DNA of 61,037 nucleotides, taken from NCBI RefSeq assembly GCF_944377805.1, contig NZ_CALWFZ010000013.1:1-61037 (forward strand), read 5' to 3'. Positions within the stretch are counted from its first letter, which is position 1; each line of letters starts with the position of its first letter. A program made the position numbers and the translations under genes. Shown piece after piece: positions 46,984-56,774 of the stretch. The notes under the pieces were generated by a model. That model ran no database searches. It saw only the letters and a list, made by a program, of their open reading frames with translations, and had not been told where the DNA came from. Source of the DNA: an uncultured Mediterraneibacter sp. Its GTDB lineage: Bacteria; Bacillota; Clostridia; Lachnospirales; Lachnospiraceae.

Positions 46984-48030
46984 ATGGGAAACTTACTTGA
47001 ATACAGCGGAATAGTAACTAAGATCCGGGGTATGGAAGCAAAGCTTTTAACACCGGAACAGTTTACCGAGATCGCCAATCTCGGGAGCGTTCCGGAGATT
47101 GCGGATTATCTCAAGAGAAACACAGCTTATGCCGATGTCCTGGAGACTCTTGATGAGAGTCAGATCCATCGCGGCAATATCGAAAAAATGCTGATCCAGT
47201 CTCTGTATCACGATTATACCAAGCTTTATCGGTTCTGCGGACAGAAGCAGCGAAAGTTTATGAAACTGATCATGAAGAACTATGAAGTAGATCTGATAGA
47301 CTACTGTCTGACCATCGTGATCAACCGGTACAAAAAACCGTTTGACCTGAATTATAAGCGTCCGTTTTTTGACCGCTATTCGCAGATCTCCATTGAAAAG
47401 CTCATCACTTCGCGGACGACAGATGAGCTGGTGGAAAACTTAAAGGGCACAGAATATTATGCTCCGCTCAAAAAACTCAAAGACGCCCGGGACGTCACCC
47501 TGTACGACTATACGCTGGCGCTTGATCTGTACCTCTTTACCTCCACATGGCGGGAGCAAAAGAAGGTTCTGAAAAAAAAGGATCTTGAACTTTTCATGCG
47601 GGGGCGCGGAGCCAAAATCGACCTTTTGAACCTGCAATGGATATACCGGGCAAAGAAATACTATGATATGAAGCCTGCAGACATCTATCTGCTGCTTATC
47701 CCGATCCATTACAAACTCTCTACCGACCTTGTCAAAGAGCTGGTAGAGTCTCCAGGATTAGAGGAATTCGAGGCGGCGGTCTCCAGGACCACTTATGCGC
47801 GTCATTATAATTTCCGGCAGGATCTGACGATTGAACAGATGTACCTGGACTGCCTGAATTACCTGTATACGATCGAGCGCAGGCGGGCCCCTTACTCGGT
47901 CGCCGCGATCAACACCTACCTCTTCCTGAAGGAGGAAGAAATCAAAAAGCTGACGACAGCTATGGAGTGCGTACGCTACAGTCTGACACCCGGCGAAACG
48001 TTAGCATACGTTGGAGGTAAAACCCAATGA
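46984..48030 (+). CDS. ntpC: V/A-type ATPase subunit C, operon 2
   Basis: 348 residues, helical rotor adaptor. The N terminus Y-S-G-I-V-T-K-I-R-G-M-E-A-K-L-L resembles other C subunits (R-I-R-A-M-E type), and Y-H-D-Y-T-K-L-Y-R-F is a later mark. It is about 25 residues longer than the operon 1 copy and clearly diverged from it. It comes second here, ahead of I and K, while in operon 1 it follows E. Confidence 0.87.
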   Translation: MGNLLEYSGIVTKIRGMEAKLLTPEQFTEIANLGSVPEIADYLKRNTAYADVLETLDESQIHRGNIEKMLIQSLYHDYTKLYRFCGQKQRKFMKLIMKNYEVDLIDYCLTIVINRYKKPFDLNYKRPFFDRYSQISIEKLITSRTTDELVENLKGTEYYAPLKKLKDARDVTLYDYTLALDLYLFTSTWREQKKVLKKKDLELFMRGRGAKIDLLNLQWIYRAKKYYDMKPADIYLLLIPIHYKLSTDLVKELVESPGLEEFEAAVSRTTYARHYNFRQDLTIEQMYLDCLNYLYTIERRRAPYSVAAINTYLFLKEEEIKKLTTAMECVRYSLTPGETLAYVGGKTQ

Positions 48031-49967
48031 TAGTAAAAATGAAATTTATTAATATCTCAGGTCCGAGGAACGATATTGACCGGGTAACCGATCTGTATCT
48101 CTCCCGCTATGAGATCCAGCTCGAATCCGCGCTCTCAGAGCTCAAGACCGTGGACAATTTAAGACCGTTTGTCGAGCTCAACCCTTACCGCGATGCTCTT
48201 GCCAAAGCCAATCAGTTCGTAGGGTATCTCCCTAACGCGGAAGATGTTACCCCGGATGCCTCTCTGGGGCTTAACGACATGTTTGAGCTTGTACGAAAGG
48301 CAAATGAGGATTACCAGACCCTTCAGGAAAAGAAGGACAAATTAAAGAAAAAGACCGAAGAGCTTCGGGCAAAACAACAGATCATCGCCCCTTTCCGTCC
48401 TATGGACTGTGATCTCCACAAGGTTCTGAACTACCGGTACATCACTTATCGGTTCGGACGCATCGCAGTGGAATTCTATCACAAGATGCAGAAATACCTT
48501 ATGGATGATCTCACGGCAATCTTCGTAGAAGGGGAACGGGATGAAAGTTTTGTATACGGGGCTTATTTTGTTTCTCCTGCCGAAGCGCAGAAAGCAGACG
48601 CCGTGTTCCGCTCTCTGCACTTTGAACGGGTCGATCTGAAAGACGAGTTTGAAGGTTCTCCCTCATATGCATATCAGGCGCTGGAGAGGGAAATCGCCCG
48701 GGTCAACCTTGAAATTGAAGATCTGGATAAGCAGGCCGGAGAAATGCTCTCTGACAGAGCGCCGCAGCTGATAGCGGCCAGAAACCGGCTTGAAGAACTC
48801 TCTAACAACTTCGATGTCCGTAAACTTGCGGCGCGTATGGAGGATAATAAAGAGGACTACTATATTCTCTGCGGATGGATGGCTCAGGACGACGTGGAGA
48901 AGTTCTTAAAAGAAGTGGAGGATGATGATAAAGTCTTCGTCGTTGTAGAAGACGATCACGACGCCTACTTCGGCGAACCTCCCACGAAACTGGAAAATCC
49001 GAAACTGTTCAAACCTTTTGAAATGTTTGTACAGATGTACGGACTGCCGGCACATAACGAGATGGATCCGACGGTGTTTGTCGGAATCACTTATTCCTTC
49101 ATCTTCGGCGTCATGTTCGGAGATGTCGGACAGGGATTGTTGCTCCTGATCGGCGGAGCGCTGATCTATCACTTTAAGAAAGCGGCTCTGGCGGGAATCA
49201 TCGCTTCGGCGGGTCTCTTTTCCACCATATTCGGCTTTCTGTTCGGAAGTATCTTCGGCTTTGAGGACCTACTGCCCGCGCTGTGGATCCGGCCTATCGA
49301 CCATATGACCACCCTTCCCTTCCTCGGGAAGCTGAACACTGTGTTTATCGTGGCCGTAGCTTTCGGAATGTTTCTCATCATAGTGGCTATGGTGCTCCAC
49401 ATCATAAACGCCATGAAGAGCAAAGACATCGAGGGCACCTGGTTTGATCCGAATGGAGCGGCAGGCCTTATCTTCTATATCGCTGTCACGGTTACTGTTG
49501 TTCTGTTCATGACAGGCAGACCGCTTCCGGGCGGTATTGTCATGGCCATCATGTTCGGTATACCGCTGATTGTAATGCTCTTCCGGGAACCGATCACAAG
49601 AGCGATACAAAAACGTGCGGACAAGATGGAAACCGGCAAAGCCATGTTCCTGGTACAGGGCTTTTTCGAGATGTTTGAGACTCTTCTGAGCTACTTCTCC
49701 AACACCATCTCATTCATTCGTATCGGGGCATTCGCAGTCAGTCATGCCGCGATCATGGAAGTCGTCCTGCAGCTTGCGGGCGCGGAGAGCGGCCATCCCA
49801 ACTGGATCGGCGTAATCTTCGGCAACCTGTTTGTCTGCGGGTTCGAGGGCCTCATCGTCGGAATACAGGTACTGCGTCTGGAATACTACGAGATGTTCAG
49901 CCGCTTCTACAAAGGCAGCGGACACGCGTTTGAGCCATACACGAAAAAGAGATCAAAAAATAAATAA
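48027..49967 (+). CDS. ntpI: V/A-type ATPase subunit I (stator a-type), operon 2
   Basis: 646 residues: a soluble half (about 1-345, two coiled-coil parts) and a membrane half with about seven to eight helices. The channel arginine is in T-I-S-F-I-R-I-G-A-F-A-V-S-H-A. V-F-V-G-I-T-Y-S-F-I-F-G-V-M-F-G-D-V-G-Q-G is the family entry to the membrane domain. GGAGGT precedes ATG 48027, which overlaps the ntpC stop by 4 nt. Confidence 0.93.
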   Translation: MIVKMKFINISGPRNDIDRVTDLYLSRYEIQLESALSELKTVDNLRPFVELNPYRDALAKANQFVGYLPNAEDVTPDASLGLNDMFELVRKANEDYQTLQEKKDKLKKKTEELRAKQQIIAPFRPMDCDLHKVLNYRYITYRFGRIAVEFYHKMQKYLMDDLTAIFVEGERDESFVYGAYFVSPAEAQKADAVFRSLHFERVDLKDEFEGSPSYAYQALEREIARVNLEIEDLDKQAGEMLSDRAPQLIAARNRLEELSNNFDVRKLAARMEDNKEDYYILCGWMAQDDVEKFLKEVEDDDKVFVVVEDDHDAYFGEPPTKLENPKLFKPFEMFVQMYGLPAHNEMDPTVFVGITYSFIFGVMFGDVGQGLLLLIGGALIYHFKKAALAGIIASAGLFSTIFGFLFGSIFGFEDLLPALWIRPIDHMTTLPFLGKLNTVFIVAVAFGMFLIIVAMVLHIINAMKSKDIEGTWFDPNGAAGLIFYIAVTVTVVLFMTGRPLPGGIVMAIMFGIPLIVMLFREPITRAIQKRADKMETGKAMFLVQGFFEMFETLLSYFSNTISFIRIGAFAVSHAAIMEVVLQLAGAESGHPNWIGVIFGNLFVCGFEGLIVGIQVLRLEYYEMFSRFYKGSGHAFEPYTKKRSKNK

Positions 49968-49992
49968 TTTTTAAAATCAGGAGGATTCTACC

Positions 49993-50427
49993 ATGTCATT
50001 AGCAACCAAAATCATCTTTATTATTGCTTTGATCGTAAGCATCATTGTACCTTTCGGATACTATCTGATCGGCGAGAAGTCAAAGAAACGCTATAAGCGG
50101 GCTATCGGCACGAACGCCTTTTTCTTCTTCGGCGCATTTGCCATCGCTTCGATTATGCTTCTTGGAGGGCCTGACGTACAGGCTGCCGGGACTGCCGCAT
50201 CGGGATCCGGACTGGCCGAAGGTCTTGGCTATCTGGCTGCTGCCTTAGTTACCGGACTTTCCTGTATCGGAGGCGGTATCGCAGTTGCAAGCGCGGCGAG
50301 CGCAGCACTTGGTGCTATCAGCGAGGACTCCAGCGTGCTTGGTAAATCACTGATCTTTGTAGGTCTGGCTGAAGGTGTCTGCCTGTATGGTCTGATCATC
50401 TCCTTCATGATATTGGGAAATTTATAG
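49993..50427 (+). CDS. ntpK: V/A-type ATPase rotor subunit K, single ion-binding hairpin with N-terminal extension
   Basis: 144 residues. The C-terminal half (about 78-144) is one c-type hairpin with carboxylate E127 in V-G-L-A-E-G-V-C-L-Y-G. The N-terminal half adds two more hydrophobic segments (about 6-27 and 40-58) with no ion site, and a Gly/Ala linker. It lacks the P-G-T-Q and A-Q-G-K ligands of the Na+-type K in operon 1. I infer a different ion stoichiometry, perhaps H+. AGGAGG lies 8 nt before the ATG. Confidence 0.92.
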   Translation: MSLATKIIFIIALIVSIIVPFGYYLIGEKSKKRYKRAIGTNAFFFFGAFAIASIMLLGGPDVQAAGTAASGSGLAEGLGYLAAALVTGLSCIGGGIAVASAASAALGAISEDSSVLGKSLIFVGLAEGVCLYGLIISFMILGNL

Positions 50428-50516
50428 ACAGTATTCACTTGCGCCATTCACAAAGCCGCGCTGCCGTGCTTACCGCGGCTGAGCCGCAGTTTTGTTCATG
50501 AACTGGAGGTAATTAC

Positions 50517-50825
50517 ATGAAAATGTTTCTTATCAGCGATAACGTTGACACCTACACCGGCATGCGCCTCGCAGGAGTGGACGGCGTCGTCGTGCATGAG
50601 CGTGAAGAGCTGAGAAAAGCTTTAGAAGATGTGCTTACCGACAAAAACGTGGGGATCGTGCTGCTGACAGAGAAATTCGGCCGCGAATTTCCGGACATTA
50701 TCGACACATTCCGGCTGGAGCGCAAAATGCCCCTTCTGGTGGAGATTCCGGACCGCCACGGCACCGGACGCCAGAAAGACTTTATCACATCATACATTAC
50801 AGAGGCAATCGGACTGAAACTGTAG
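50517..50825 (+). CDS. ntpF: V/A-type ATPase subunit F, operon 2
   Basis: 102 residues: M-K-M-F-L-I-S-D-N-V-D-T-Y-T-G-M-R-L-A-G at the start, V-G-I-V-L-L-T-E-K-F in the middle and L-V-E-I-P-D-R-H-G at about 80. Fits subunit F of the central stalk. The 90-nt gap before it holds GCGCTGCC...GGCTGAGCC-like pairing but no convincing terminator. Ribosome site GGAGGT. Confidence 0.9.
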   Translation: MKMFLISDNVDTYTGMRLAGVDGVVVHEREELRKALEDVLTDKNVGIVLLTEKFGREFPDIIDTFRLERKMPLLVEIPDRHGTGRQKDFITSYITEAIGLKL

Positions 50826-50891
50826 CACCATGCATTCGGGAAGGTCCGCATACAGCCGGATAACTAATATATTTTAAAGGAGGGATTCCTC

Positions 50892-51479
50892 TTGACTTTG
50901 GAAGAAAAAATCGCACACCTGCAGTCTGCCTCTATGGAACAGGCGCGCGCAGAGGGCAATGCCATCATTGATGCCCACCGTGACGCATTGGAAAAAGTGT
51001 TCGAGGATCACAAGGCAGAAGTTGTGCATCAGTCAGAAACAAGAGTCAAGGCCGAGACTACCAATGCCAGACTTTCTCTTAATCAGGCGGCGGCCAAGTC
51101 TCAGCTTGAGATCAAACGCCGACAGGGAAAGATACAGCAGGAACTTAAGGATAAAATTTTTGAGGAAGCCAAAAGTCTGGTCTACGACTACATGAAGACC
51201 GAAGCATACAATGATTTCCTCTTAAAGTGCATCCGCCAGGCGGTTCGCTATGCCGGGGAAGAACCGGTTGTGATCTATCTTAACCCTTCTGACGAAGGAA
51301 AGCGTTCCGATCTCGAGGACGCCGCAAGAGTTCATCTTACAATCAGCGCAGAGGATTTTATCGGCGGTGTGCGCGCGGTTATCCGCTCGCGCAACATCCT
51401 GATCGACAATTCATTTAAGACGCAGCTGCGCAACGAATACGACAACTTTATGTTTCTAGGAGGTGACGGCATTGCTTAA
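50892..51479 (+). CDS. ntpE: V/A-type ATPase subunit E, operon 2
   Basis: 195 residues: N-terminal coiled coil (about 1-95) and C-terminal globular part with the I-G-G-V-R-A-V-I-R-S-R-N-I-L-I-D-N-S-F signature. The start is TTG 50892 with AGGAGG 8 nt upstream. The last 8 nt overlap the ntpA start region. Confidence 0.9.
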   Translation: MTLEEKIAHLQSASMEQARAEGNAIIDAHRDALEKVFEDHKAEVVHQSETRVKAETTNARLSLNQAAAKSQLEIKRRQGKIQQELKDKIFEEAKSLVYDYMKTEAYNDFLLKCIRQAVRYAGEEPVVIYLNPSDEGKRSDLEDAARVHLTISAEDFIGGVRAVIRSRNILIDNSFKTQLRNEYDNFMFLGGDGIA

Positions 51480-53241
51480 CACCGGAACAATCTATGGAAT
51501 CAACGGCCCCGTCATCTACTTGAAGGGCAATACAGGCTTCCGCATGTCCGAGATGGTTTATGTGGGAGACGAGAAACTTGTGGGCGAAGTCATCGCTCTG
51601 GATAAAGATCTGACGACAGTCCAGGTATACGAGGAAACCACGGGGCTGCGACCCGGAGAGGAGGTCAGGTCCAGCGGGAACGCCGTCTCGGTTACTCTGG
51701 CGCCCGGAATCCTGAATAATATCTTCGACGGAATCGAGCGTCCTCTTGAGCGCATCGCGGATTCCTCCGGAGGGGCCTTTATCACCCGCGGCGTCAGTGT
51801 GGACTCTCTGGACCGTCAGAAGAAGTGGAAAACTCATATCACCGTGAAAAAAGGACAGTATCTTCACGGCGGCGATATTATTGCCGAAGTGCCTGAGACG
51901 CGCGCTATCGTACACAAGTGCATGGTTCCTCCGGACATTGAAGGAACCGTGACAGATATTGTGCCGGACGGCGACTACACTATCCAGGAGACACTTATTA
52001 CGCTGGAACTCCCCGATGGCAGCACAAAGGAACTGACTATGACGCAGCACTGGCCTATCCGTGTGCCAAGACCGACACATCACCGTTTTCCGGCTTCAGT
52101 GCCTCTTGTCACAGGGCAGCGAATCATCGATACAATGTTTCCCATTGCCAAAGGCGGAACCGCGGCCATCCCGGGAGGGTTCGGAACAGGCAAGACAATG
52201 ACCCAGCACCAGATCGCCAAATGGGCAGACGCGGATATTATTATCTATATCGGATGCGGCGAGCGCGGCAATGAAATGACGCAGGTGCTTGAGGAGTTCG
52301 GGGAGCTGACCGATCCCAGAACCGGCAATCCTCTCATGGACCGTACCACTTTGATTGCCAACACTTCCAATATGCCGGTAGCCGCTCGTGAGGCAAGTAT
52401 CTATACCGGGCTGACGCTCGCGGAATATTACCGCGATATGGGCTATGATGTGGCGATCATGGCCGACTCCACCTCAAGATGGGCAGAGGCATTGAGAGAA
52501 CTCTCCGGCCGTCTCGAAGAGATGCCCGCTGAGGAAGGGTTCCCGGCATATCTCGCTTCAAGGCTGTCCGCGTTCTACGAGCGCGCCGGCATGATGCACA
52601 ACTTAAACGGCACGGATGGCTCTGTCACGATCATCGGAGCTGTTTCCCCTCAGGGCGGCGATTTCTCCGAGCCTGTCACTCAGAATACGAAGCGCTTTGT
52701 CCGCTGTTTCTGGGGACTGGATAAGAGTCTTGCATACTCCAGACATTTCCCGGCGATCCACTGGCTGACCAGCTACAGCGAGTACTTGAACGACTTGAGT
52801 CACTGGTACCAGGATAATGTATCGCCCCGGTTTGTCGATTACCGCAACCGCCTGATGGCACTCTTAAACCAGGAGAGCAGCCTGCTTGAAATCGTAAAGC
52901 TTATCGGAAGCGATGTACTCCCGGACGACCAGAAGCTTGTCCTGGAGATCGCCCGAGTAATCCGCCTCGGTTTCTTACAGCAGAACGCATTCCATAAAGA
53001 CGACACATGCGTATCTATGGAAAAACAGTTTCTCATGATGGATACTATCCTGTATCTCTATAAACAGGCGCGCACGCTCGTCACAATGGGGCATCCCATG
53101 TCCGTGCTGAAGTCTGAGAATATCTTCGACCGGGTCATCTCCATCAAATACGATGTACCTAATGACCGACCGGAAATGTTCGCTCAGTACCACCGGGATA
53201 TTGACGCATTCTATCAGCAGGTACTGGAGAAAAACGCATAA
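51472..53241 (+). CDS. ntpA: V/A-type ATPase catalytic subunit A, operon 2
   Basis: 589 residues. Walker A G-G-F-G-T-G-K-T at about 235-242; [10 protein letters not shown] and M-A-D-S-T-S-R-W intact, so it should be active. The P-loop differs from operon 1 (G-G-F-G-T versus G-P-F-G-S), as does much of the barrel, so this is not a recent copy. The start is taken as TTG 51472, 8 nt after AGGAGG; the GTG at 51463 lies within that ribosome site. Confidence 0.96.
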   Translation: MLNTGTIYGINGPVIYLKGNTGFRMSEMVYVGDEKLVGEVIALDKDLTTVQVYEETTGLRPGEEVRSSGNAVSVTLAPGILNNIFDGIERPLERIADSSGGAFITRGVSVDSLDRQKKWKTHITVKKGQYLHGGDIIAEVPETRAIVHKCMVPPDIEGTVTDIVPDGDYTIQETLITLELPDGSTKELTMTQHWPIRVPRPTHHRFPASVPLVTGQRIIDTMFPIAKGGTAAIPGGFGTGKTMTQHQIAKWADADIIIYIGCGERGNEMTQVLEEFGELTDPRTGNPLMDRTTLIANTSNMPVAAREASIYTGLTLAEYYRDMGYDVAIMADSTSRWAEALRELSGRLEEMPAEEGFPAYLASRLSAFYERAGMMHNLNGTDGSVTIIGAVSPQGGDFSEPVTQNTKRFVRCFWGLDKSLAYSRHFPAIHWLTSYSEYLNDLSHWYQDNVSPRFVDYRNRLMALLNQESSLLEIVKLIGSDVLPDDQKLVLEIARVIRLGFLQQNAFHKDDTCVSMEKQFLMMDTILYLYKQARTLVTMGHPMSVLKSENIFDRVISIKYDVPNDRPEMFAQYHRDIDAFYQQVLEKNA

Positions 53242-53256
53242 GGAGGACCGAATATC

Positions 53257-54642
53257 ATGTCAATTGAATATTTAGGCTTAAGCAGCATCAACGGACCTCT
53301 GATCGCTCTCGAAGGCGTACAGGACGCATTTTATGATGAGATCGTAGAGTTCGTCGTAGACGGCACGGAGCGCAAAATCGGACGTATCGTAGAGATCTAT
53401 GAGGACAGGGCCGTCATCCAGGTATTTGAGGGTTCTGAAAATATGTCCCTTAAAAATACACACACAAAACTTACCGGACATCCGATGGAGATCACTCTCT
53501 CCCCGGATATGCTGGGACGCACGTTCAACGGCATCGGGCAGCCCATCGACGATCTGGGCCCTCTTGTCTCAACTCTGAAGAGGGATGTAAACGGGCTTCC
53601 GCTCAACCCGGTACGAAGGGAATATCCGCGAAATTATATTCACACAGGTATCTCAGCCATCGACGGGCTCACTACGCTGATTCGCGGACAGAAACTCCCG
53701 ATCTTCTCCGGGAACGGGCTTCCTCACGACCAGCTGGCCGCCCAGATCGTTAAACAGGCCTCCCTTGGAGAAAATTCAGACGAGGAATTTGCCATCGTGT
53801 TCGCGGCTATGGGGGTAAAACATGATGTGGCTGATTTCTTCCGCCACACCTTTGAAGAGAGCGGCGTGGCTGACCACGTTGCCATGTTCTTAAACCTCGC
53901 GAACGATCCGGTAGTAGAGCGTCTGATCACGCCAAAGGTAGCTCTCACCGCTGCGGAATATCTCGCATTTGAGCAGAACATGCACATCCTTGTCATTCTG
54001 ACGGATATGACTTCCTTTGCTGAGGCCATGCGAGAGGTCTCCTCCTCCAAAGGAGAGATTCCCAGCCGTAAAGGGTATCCGGGCTATCTGTACAGCGAAC
54101 TCGCCACCCTCTACGAACGTGCGGGAATTGTACAGGGAGTAAACGGTTCAGTGACCCAGCTTCCGATCCTTACGATGCCAAATGATGACATCACACATCC
54201 GATCCCTGACCTGACCGGATATATCACAGAGGGGCAGATCGTACTGGACCGCCCGCTGCACGGGCAGTCTGTCTATCCGCCCATTAATATCCTCCCTTCC
54301 CTCTCCCGTCTGATGAAGGATGGCATCGGTGAAGGATACACCAGAGAGGATCATCAGGATCTTGCGAATCAGCTCTTCTCCGCTTATGCGAAAGTAGGCG
54401 ATGCAAGGAACCTGGCCTCTGTTATCGGCGAGGATGAACTCTCACCCATAGATAAGAAATATCTGGAGTTCGGAAAAGACTTTGAGGAGCGCTATATCGG
54501 GCAGGGTGTGGAAGAGAACCGGAGCATGGAAGAAACACTGAATCTGGGCTGGGAACTGCTTGGAAGACTGCCGAAAGAAGAGCTCGACCGGGTAGATACA
54601 AAGATACTTGATAAGTATTACAGACCTATGACTGAAGAATAA
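53257..54642 (+). CDS. ntpB: V/A-type ATPase subunit B (non-catalytic), operon 2
   Basis: 461 residues. Barrel start [25 protein letters not shown] in place of a P-loop; [10 protein letters not shown] and [16 protein letters not shown] near the end. Full length. AGGAGG before the ATG; 15 nt after ntpA. Confidence 0.96.
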   Translation: MSIEYLGLSSINGPLIALEGVQDAFYDEIVEFVVDGTERKIGRIVEIYEDRAVIQVFEGSENMSLKNTHTKLTGHPMEITLSPDMLGRTFNGIGQPIDDLGPLVSTLKRDVNGLPLNPVRREYPRNYIHTGISAIDGLTTLIRGQKLPIFSGNGLPHDQLAAQIVKQASLGENSDEEFAIVFAAMGVKHDVADFFRHTFEESGVADHVAMFLNLANDPVVERLITPKVALTAAEYLAFEQNMHILVILTDMTSFAEAMREVSSSKGEIPSRKGYPGYLYSELATLYERAGIVQGVNGSVTQLPILTMPNDDITHPIPDLTGYITEGQIVLDRPLHGQSVYPPINILPSLSRLMKDGIGEGYTREDHQDLANQLFSAYAKVGDARNLASVIGEDELSPIDKKYLEFGKDFEERYIGQGVEENRSMEETLNLGWELLGRLPKEELDRVDTKILDKYYRPMTEE

Positions 54643-54679
54643 CAGAGAGAACTCAAAGTAATTATTAAGGAGGGATTTC

Positions 54680-55303
54680 ATGGATCCGCACACATTTCCA
54701 ACCAAAGGAAATCTGATGCTTGCGAAGAATTCGCTGGCACTTGCAAAACAGGGCTATGATCTGATGGATAAAAAGCGGAATATTCTCATAAGAGAACTGA
54801 TGGATCTGATTGATGAGGCGCGCACGATCCAGGAGGAGATCGATACGATATTTACCTATGCATATCAGTGCCTTCAGCGCGCAAATATCGAAAACGGAAT
54901 CAGCAATGTAGAGCTTCTGGCCTACACTGTGCCCATTGAGAATTCTATCACTATACAGACAAGAAGTATCATGGGAACAGAAATTCCGCATGTCAAATAT
55001 GTTCCCGACGCAGGGAAGCCCACCTATGCTTTCAGCACGACGCACGAATCCATTGACAAGGCAAGAGAGGCTTTCCGCAAAGTGAAAGATCTGACCGTAA
55101 AGCTCTCTATGGTTGAAAACGCCGCTTACCGGCTGGCAAGCAATATCAAAAAGACGCAGAAGCGCGCAAACGCACTCCAGAACATCACAATCCCGATGTA
55201 CTCTTCTCTCGTGTATACAATCACCAACGCGTTGGAAGAAAAGGAAAGGGAAGAATTTACCCGTCTGAAAGTCATAAAACGAATGAAAATGAAAAAAGCT
55301 TAA
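54680..55303 (+). CDS. ntpD: V/A-type ATPase subunit D (central stalk), operon 2
   Basis: 207 residues. N-terminal P-T-K-G-N-L-M-L-A-K-N-S-L-A-L-A-K-Q-G and C-terminal K-K-T-Q-K-R-A-N-A-L-Q-N-I are the two coiled-coil strands of the shaft. Last gene of operon 2, ended by a strong terminator. AGGAGG before the ATG. Confidence 0.93.
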   Translation: MDPHTFPTKGNLMLAKNSLALAKQGYDLMDKKRNILIRELMDLIDEARTIQEEIDTIFTYAYQCLQRANIENGISNVELLAYTVPIENSITIQTRSIMGTEIPHVKYVPDAGKPTYAFSTTHESIDKAREAFRKVKDLTVKLSMVENAAYRLASNIKKTQKRANALQNITIPMYSSLVYTITNALEEKEREEFTRLKVIKRMKMKKA

Positions 55304-55304
55304 G

Positions 55305-55345
55305 AGGCGGAATCAGGACTGCCCTCCTGATTCCGCCTTTATTAT
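55305..55345 (+). terminator. Terminator of V-ATPase operon 2, probably bidirectional
   Basis: A 14-bp perfect stem (55305-55318 with 55325-55338) and 6-nt loop, then TTTATTATT on +. On the - strand it is followed by CTTAAGC and then T6, so it could also serve the convergent gene at 55345. Confidence 0.9.
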
Positions 55346-55674
55346 TACTCTAAATCTTCCCCCAGGTAGAACACCCGGAAGAACATCTCCAGCGATTCAA
55401 AGAGTTCTCTCTTCGTCTGCTGCAGTTCCTTGATCTTCAGCACACTTCCGATCTCATCAAAGAAGAAATCCCCCTCTTCATGATCTACTTTCAGCTCCAG
55501 ATTTCCATCTTCATCAAATATGAGCATCAGTATTCCGCCCACATCCTCTGTATACAATACACACATGATCTGGAGTTCCTGTTTGATATTCTCCGGCAGG
55601 GAGTCAAACTCCGGATTCAGGTAAAACTTCTGCTCATAGGCATTTGCCGCGCATAATACAATCTCTTCACTCAT
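55345..55674 (-). CDS. Small acidic protein, family unknown (possibly DUF6145)
   Basis: 109 residues, strongly acidic, no membrane segment. L-C-A-A-N-A-Y-E-Q-K-F-Y-L-N-P-E-F at the N terminus, L-P-x2-I-K-Q-E-L-Q, then V-G-G-I-L-M-L-I-F-D-E-D-G-N-L-E-L. This looks like a conserved Lachnospiraceae family, which I believe is DUF6145, but I cannot confirm it. It follows birA by 12 nt and so is co-transcribed with it. Confidence 0.75.
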   Translation of the reverse strand: MSEEIVLCAANAYEQKFYLNPEFDSLPENIKQELQIMCVLYTEDVGGILMLIFDEDGNLELKVDHEEGDFFFDEIGSVLKIKELQQTKRELFESLEMFFRVFYLGEDLE

Positions 55675-55686
55675 AGTCTCTTCCTT

Positions 55687-56709
55687 TCAGATATATCCAT
55701 ACACGCCCCGGACAGACACTTCTCCGGCGTATATTTTTTCCACAGTTCCGTCTTCTCTCTGCACGATCAGTTCCCCTGTACTGGCGATGCCCAGAGCATG
55801 AGCCCGGTATTCTCCTCCGGATTCCATAACAAGCACATCACGGTCACGGTTGACCAGAAGGGCGCTGTACCGGTCTGTCAGACCGGTAAGGTCTTCTGTC
55901 TTTAAAAAGATCTCATAGTTCTCTTCAAAACGCTCCATCACCGCCGCGATGAGCGGCGCGCGCCTCACCACATGCCCACATTCCAGCCGCAGAGACGTCG
56001 CGGTCTCCACAAGCTCGCTCGGAAATTTGGACATATTCACATTGATCCCCACTCCTACGGTAATGTGATTAATATAGTCGATCTGCGTACTCATCTCCGT
56101 GAGAATACCCGCCAGTTTTCTTCCGTTTATAATAATATCATTTGGCCATTTGATCTGAAGTTCGGGAATTCTTTCCAGAAACCGGTTTCCCCGGGCCTGC
56201 TCTGTAGTCTCCAGGCACTGCCGGATTCCTTCCACTGTACTTAATGCCATGACAAGCGTAAGCATAGACGCTTTATTAGGAGCGATATTGGGGCGCAGCA
56301 GAAGAGACATGTAAATACTGCTGCCGGCCGGAGATTCCCAGGATCTTCCGCGCCGTCCACGTCCCGCGCTCTGCATATCAGCCACCGCCAGAGTACCGTG
56401 GGGCGCGCCTTCATCCCCGGCCTGTTTGACCCTCAGATTAGTGGAGTCCGCCACATCATAGTATAATATGTTTCTCCCGGCCCACCGTGTCTTCATAAGA
56501 CTTGCCAGTTCTTCCCCAGTTATCACGTCCGGGCTGTCCACGATACGGTATCCCTTATTGCGCACCGCCTCCACCTGATAGCCCTCATCCTGAAGCTGGC
56601 GGATCACTTTCCACACAGCAGTTCTGGACACGCCGAATTTTCCGCTGATCTGCTGCCCGGAGACATAGCCGTCTGTCTCCCGGAGAAGCTTTAAAATTTC
56701 TGTCTTCAT
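55687..56709 (-). CDS. birA: Biotin--[acetyl-CoA-carboxylase] ligase with repressor domain
   Basis: 340 residues. N-terminal HTH (about 1-60; S-G-Q-Q-I-S-G-K-F-G-V-S-R-T-A-V-W-K). Catalytic domain with G-R-G-R-R-G-R-S-W-E-S-P-A-G near 115-128 (biotinyl-AMP loop) and K-W-P-N-D-I-I-I-N-G-R-K-L-A-G near 188. C-terminal SH3-like domain. Bifunctional: attaches biotin to carrier proteins and represses biotin genes. None of the latter are in the window. Confidence 0.95.
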   Translation of the reverse strand: MKTEILKLLRETDGYVSGQQISGKFGVSRTAVWKVIRQLQDEGYQVEAVRNKGYRIVDSPDVITGEELASLMKTRWAGRNILYYDVADSTNLRVKQAGDEGAPHGTLAVADMQSAGRGRRGRSWESPAGSSIYMSLLLRPNIAPNKASMLTLVMALSTVEGIRQCLETTEQARGNRFLERIPELQIKWPNDIIINGRKLAGILTEMSTQIDYINHITVGVGINVNMSKFPSELVETATSLRLECGHVVRRAPLIAAVMERFEENYEIFLKTEDLTGLTDRYSALLVNRDRDVLVMESGGEYRAHALGIASTGELIVQREDGTVEKIYAGEVSVRGVYGYI

Positions 56710-56774
56710 GGTTATTTACTCCCTGATTTGACTAATGCTATTCTAACACATTCCCCGGGCAAATGCCATCATCT

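Noticed and set aside
46669-55303. Second V-ATPase as an assembly duplicate of the first
   Set aside because: Protein sequences, gene order, strand and rotor architecture all differ clearly.
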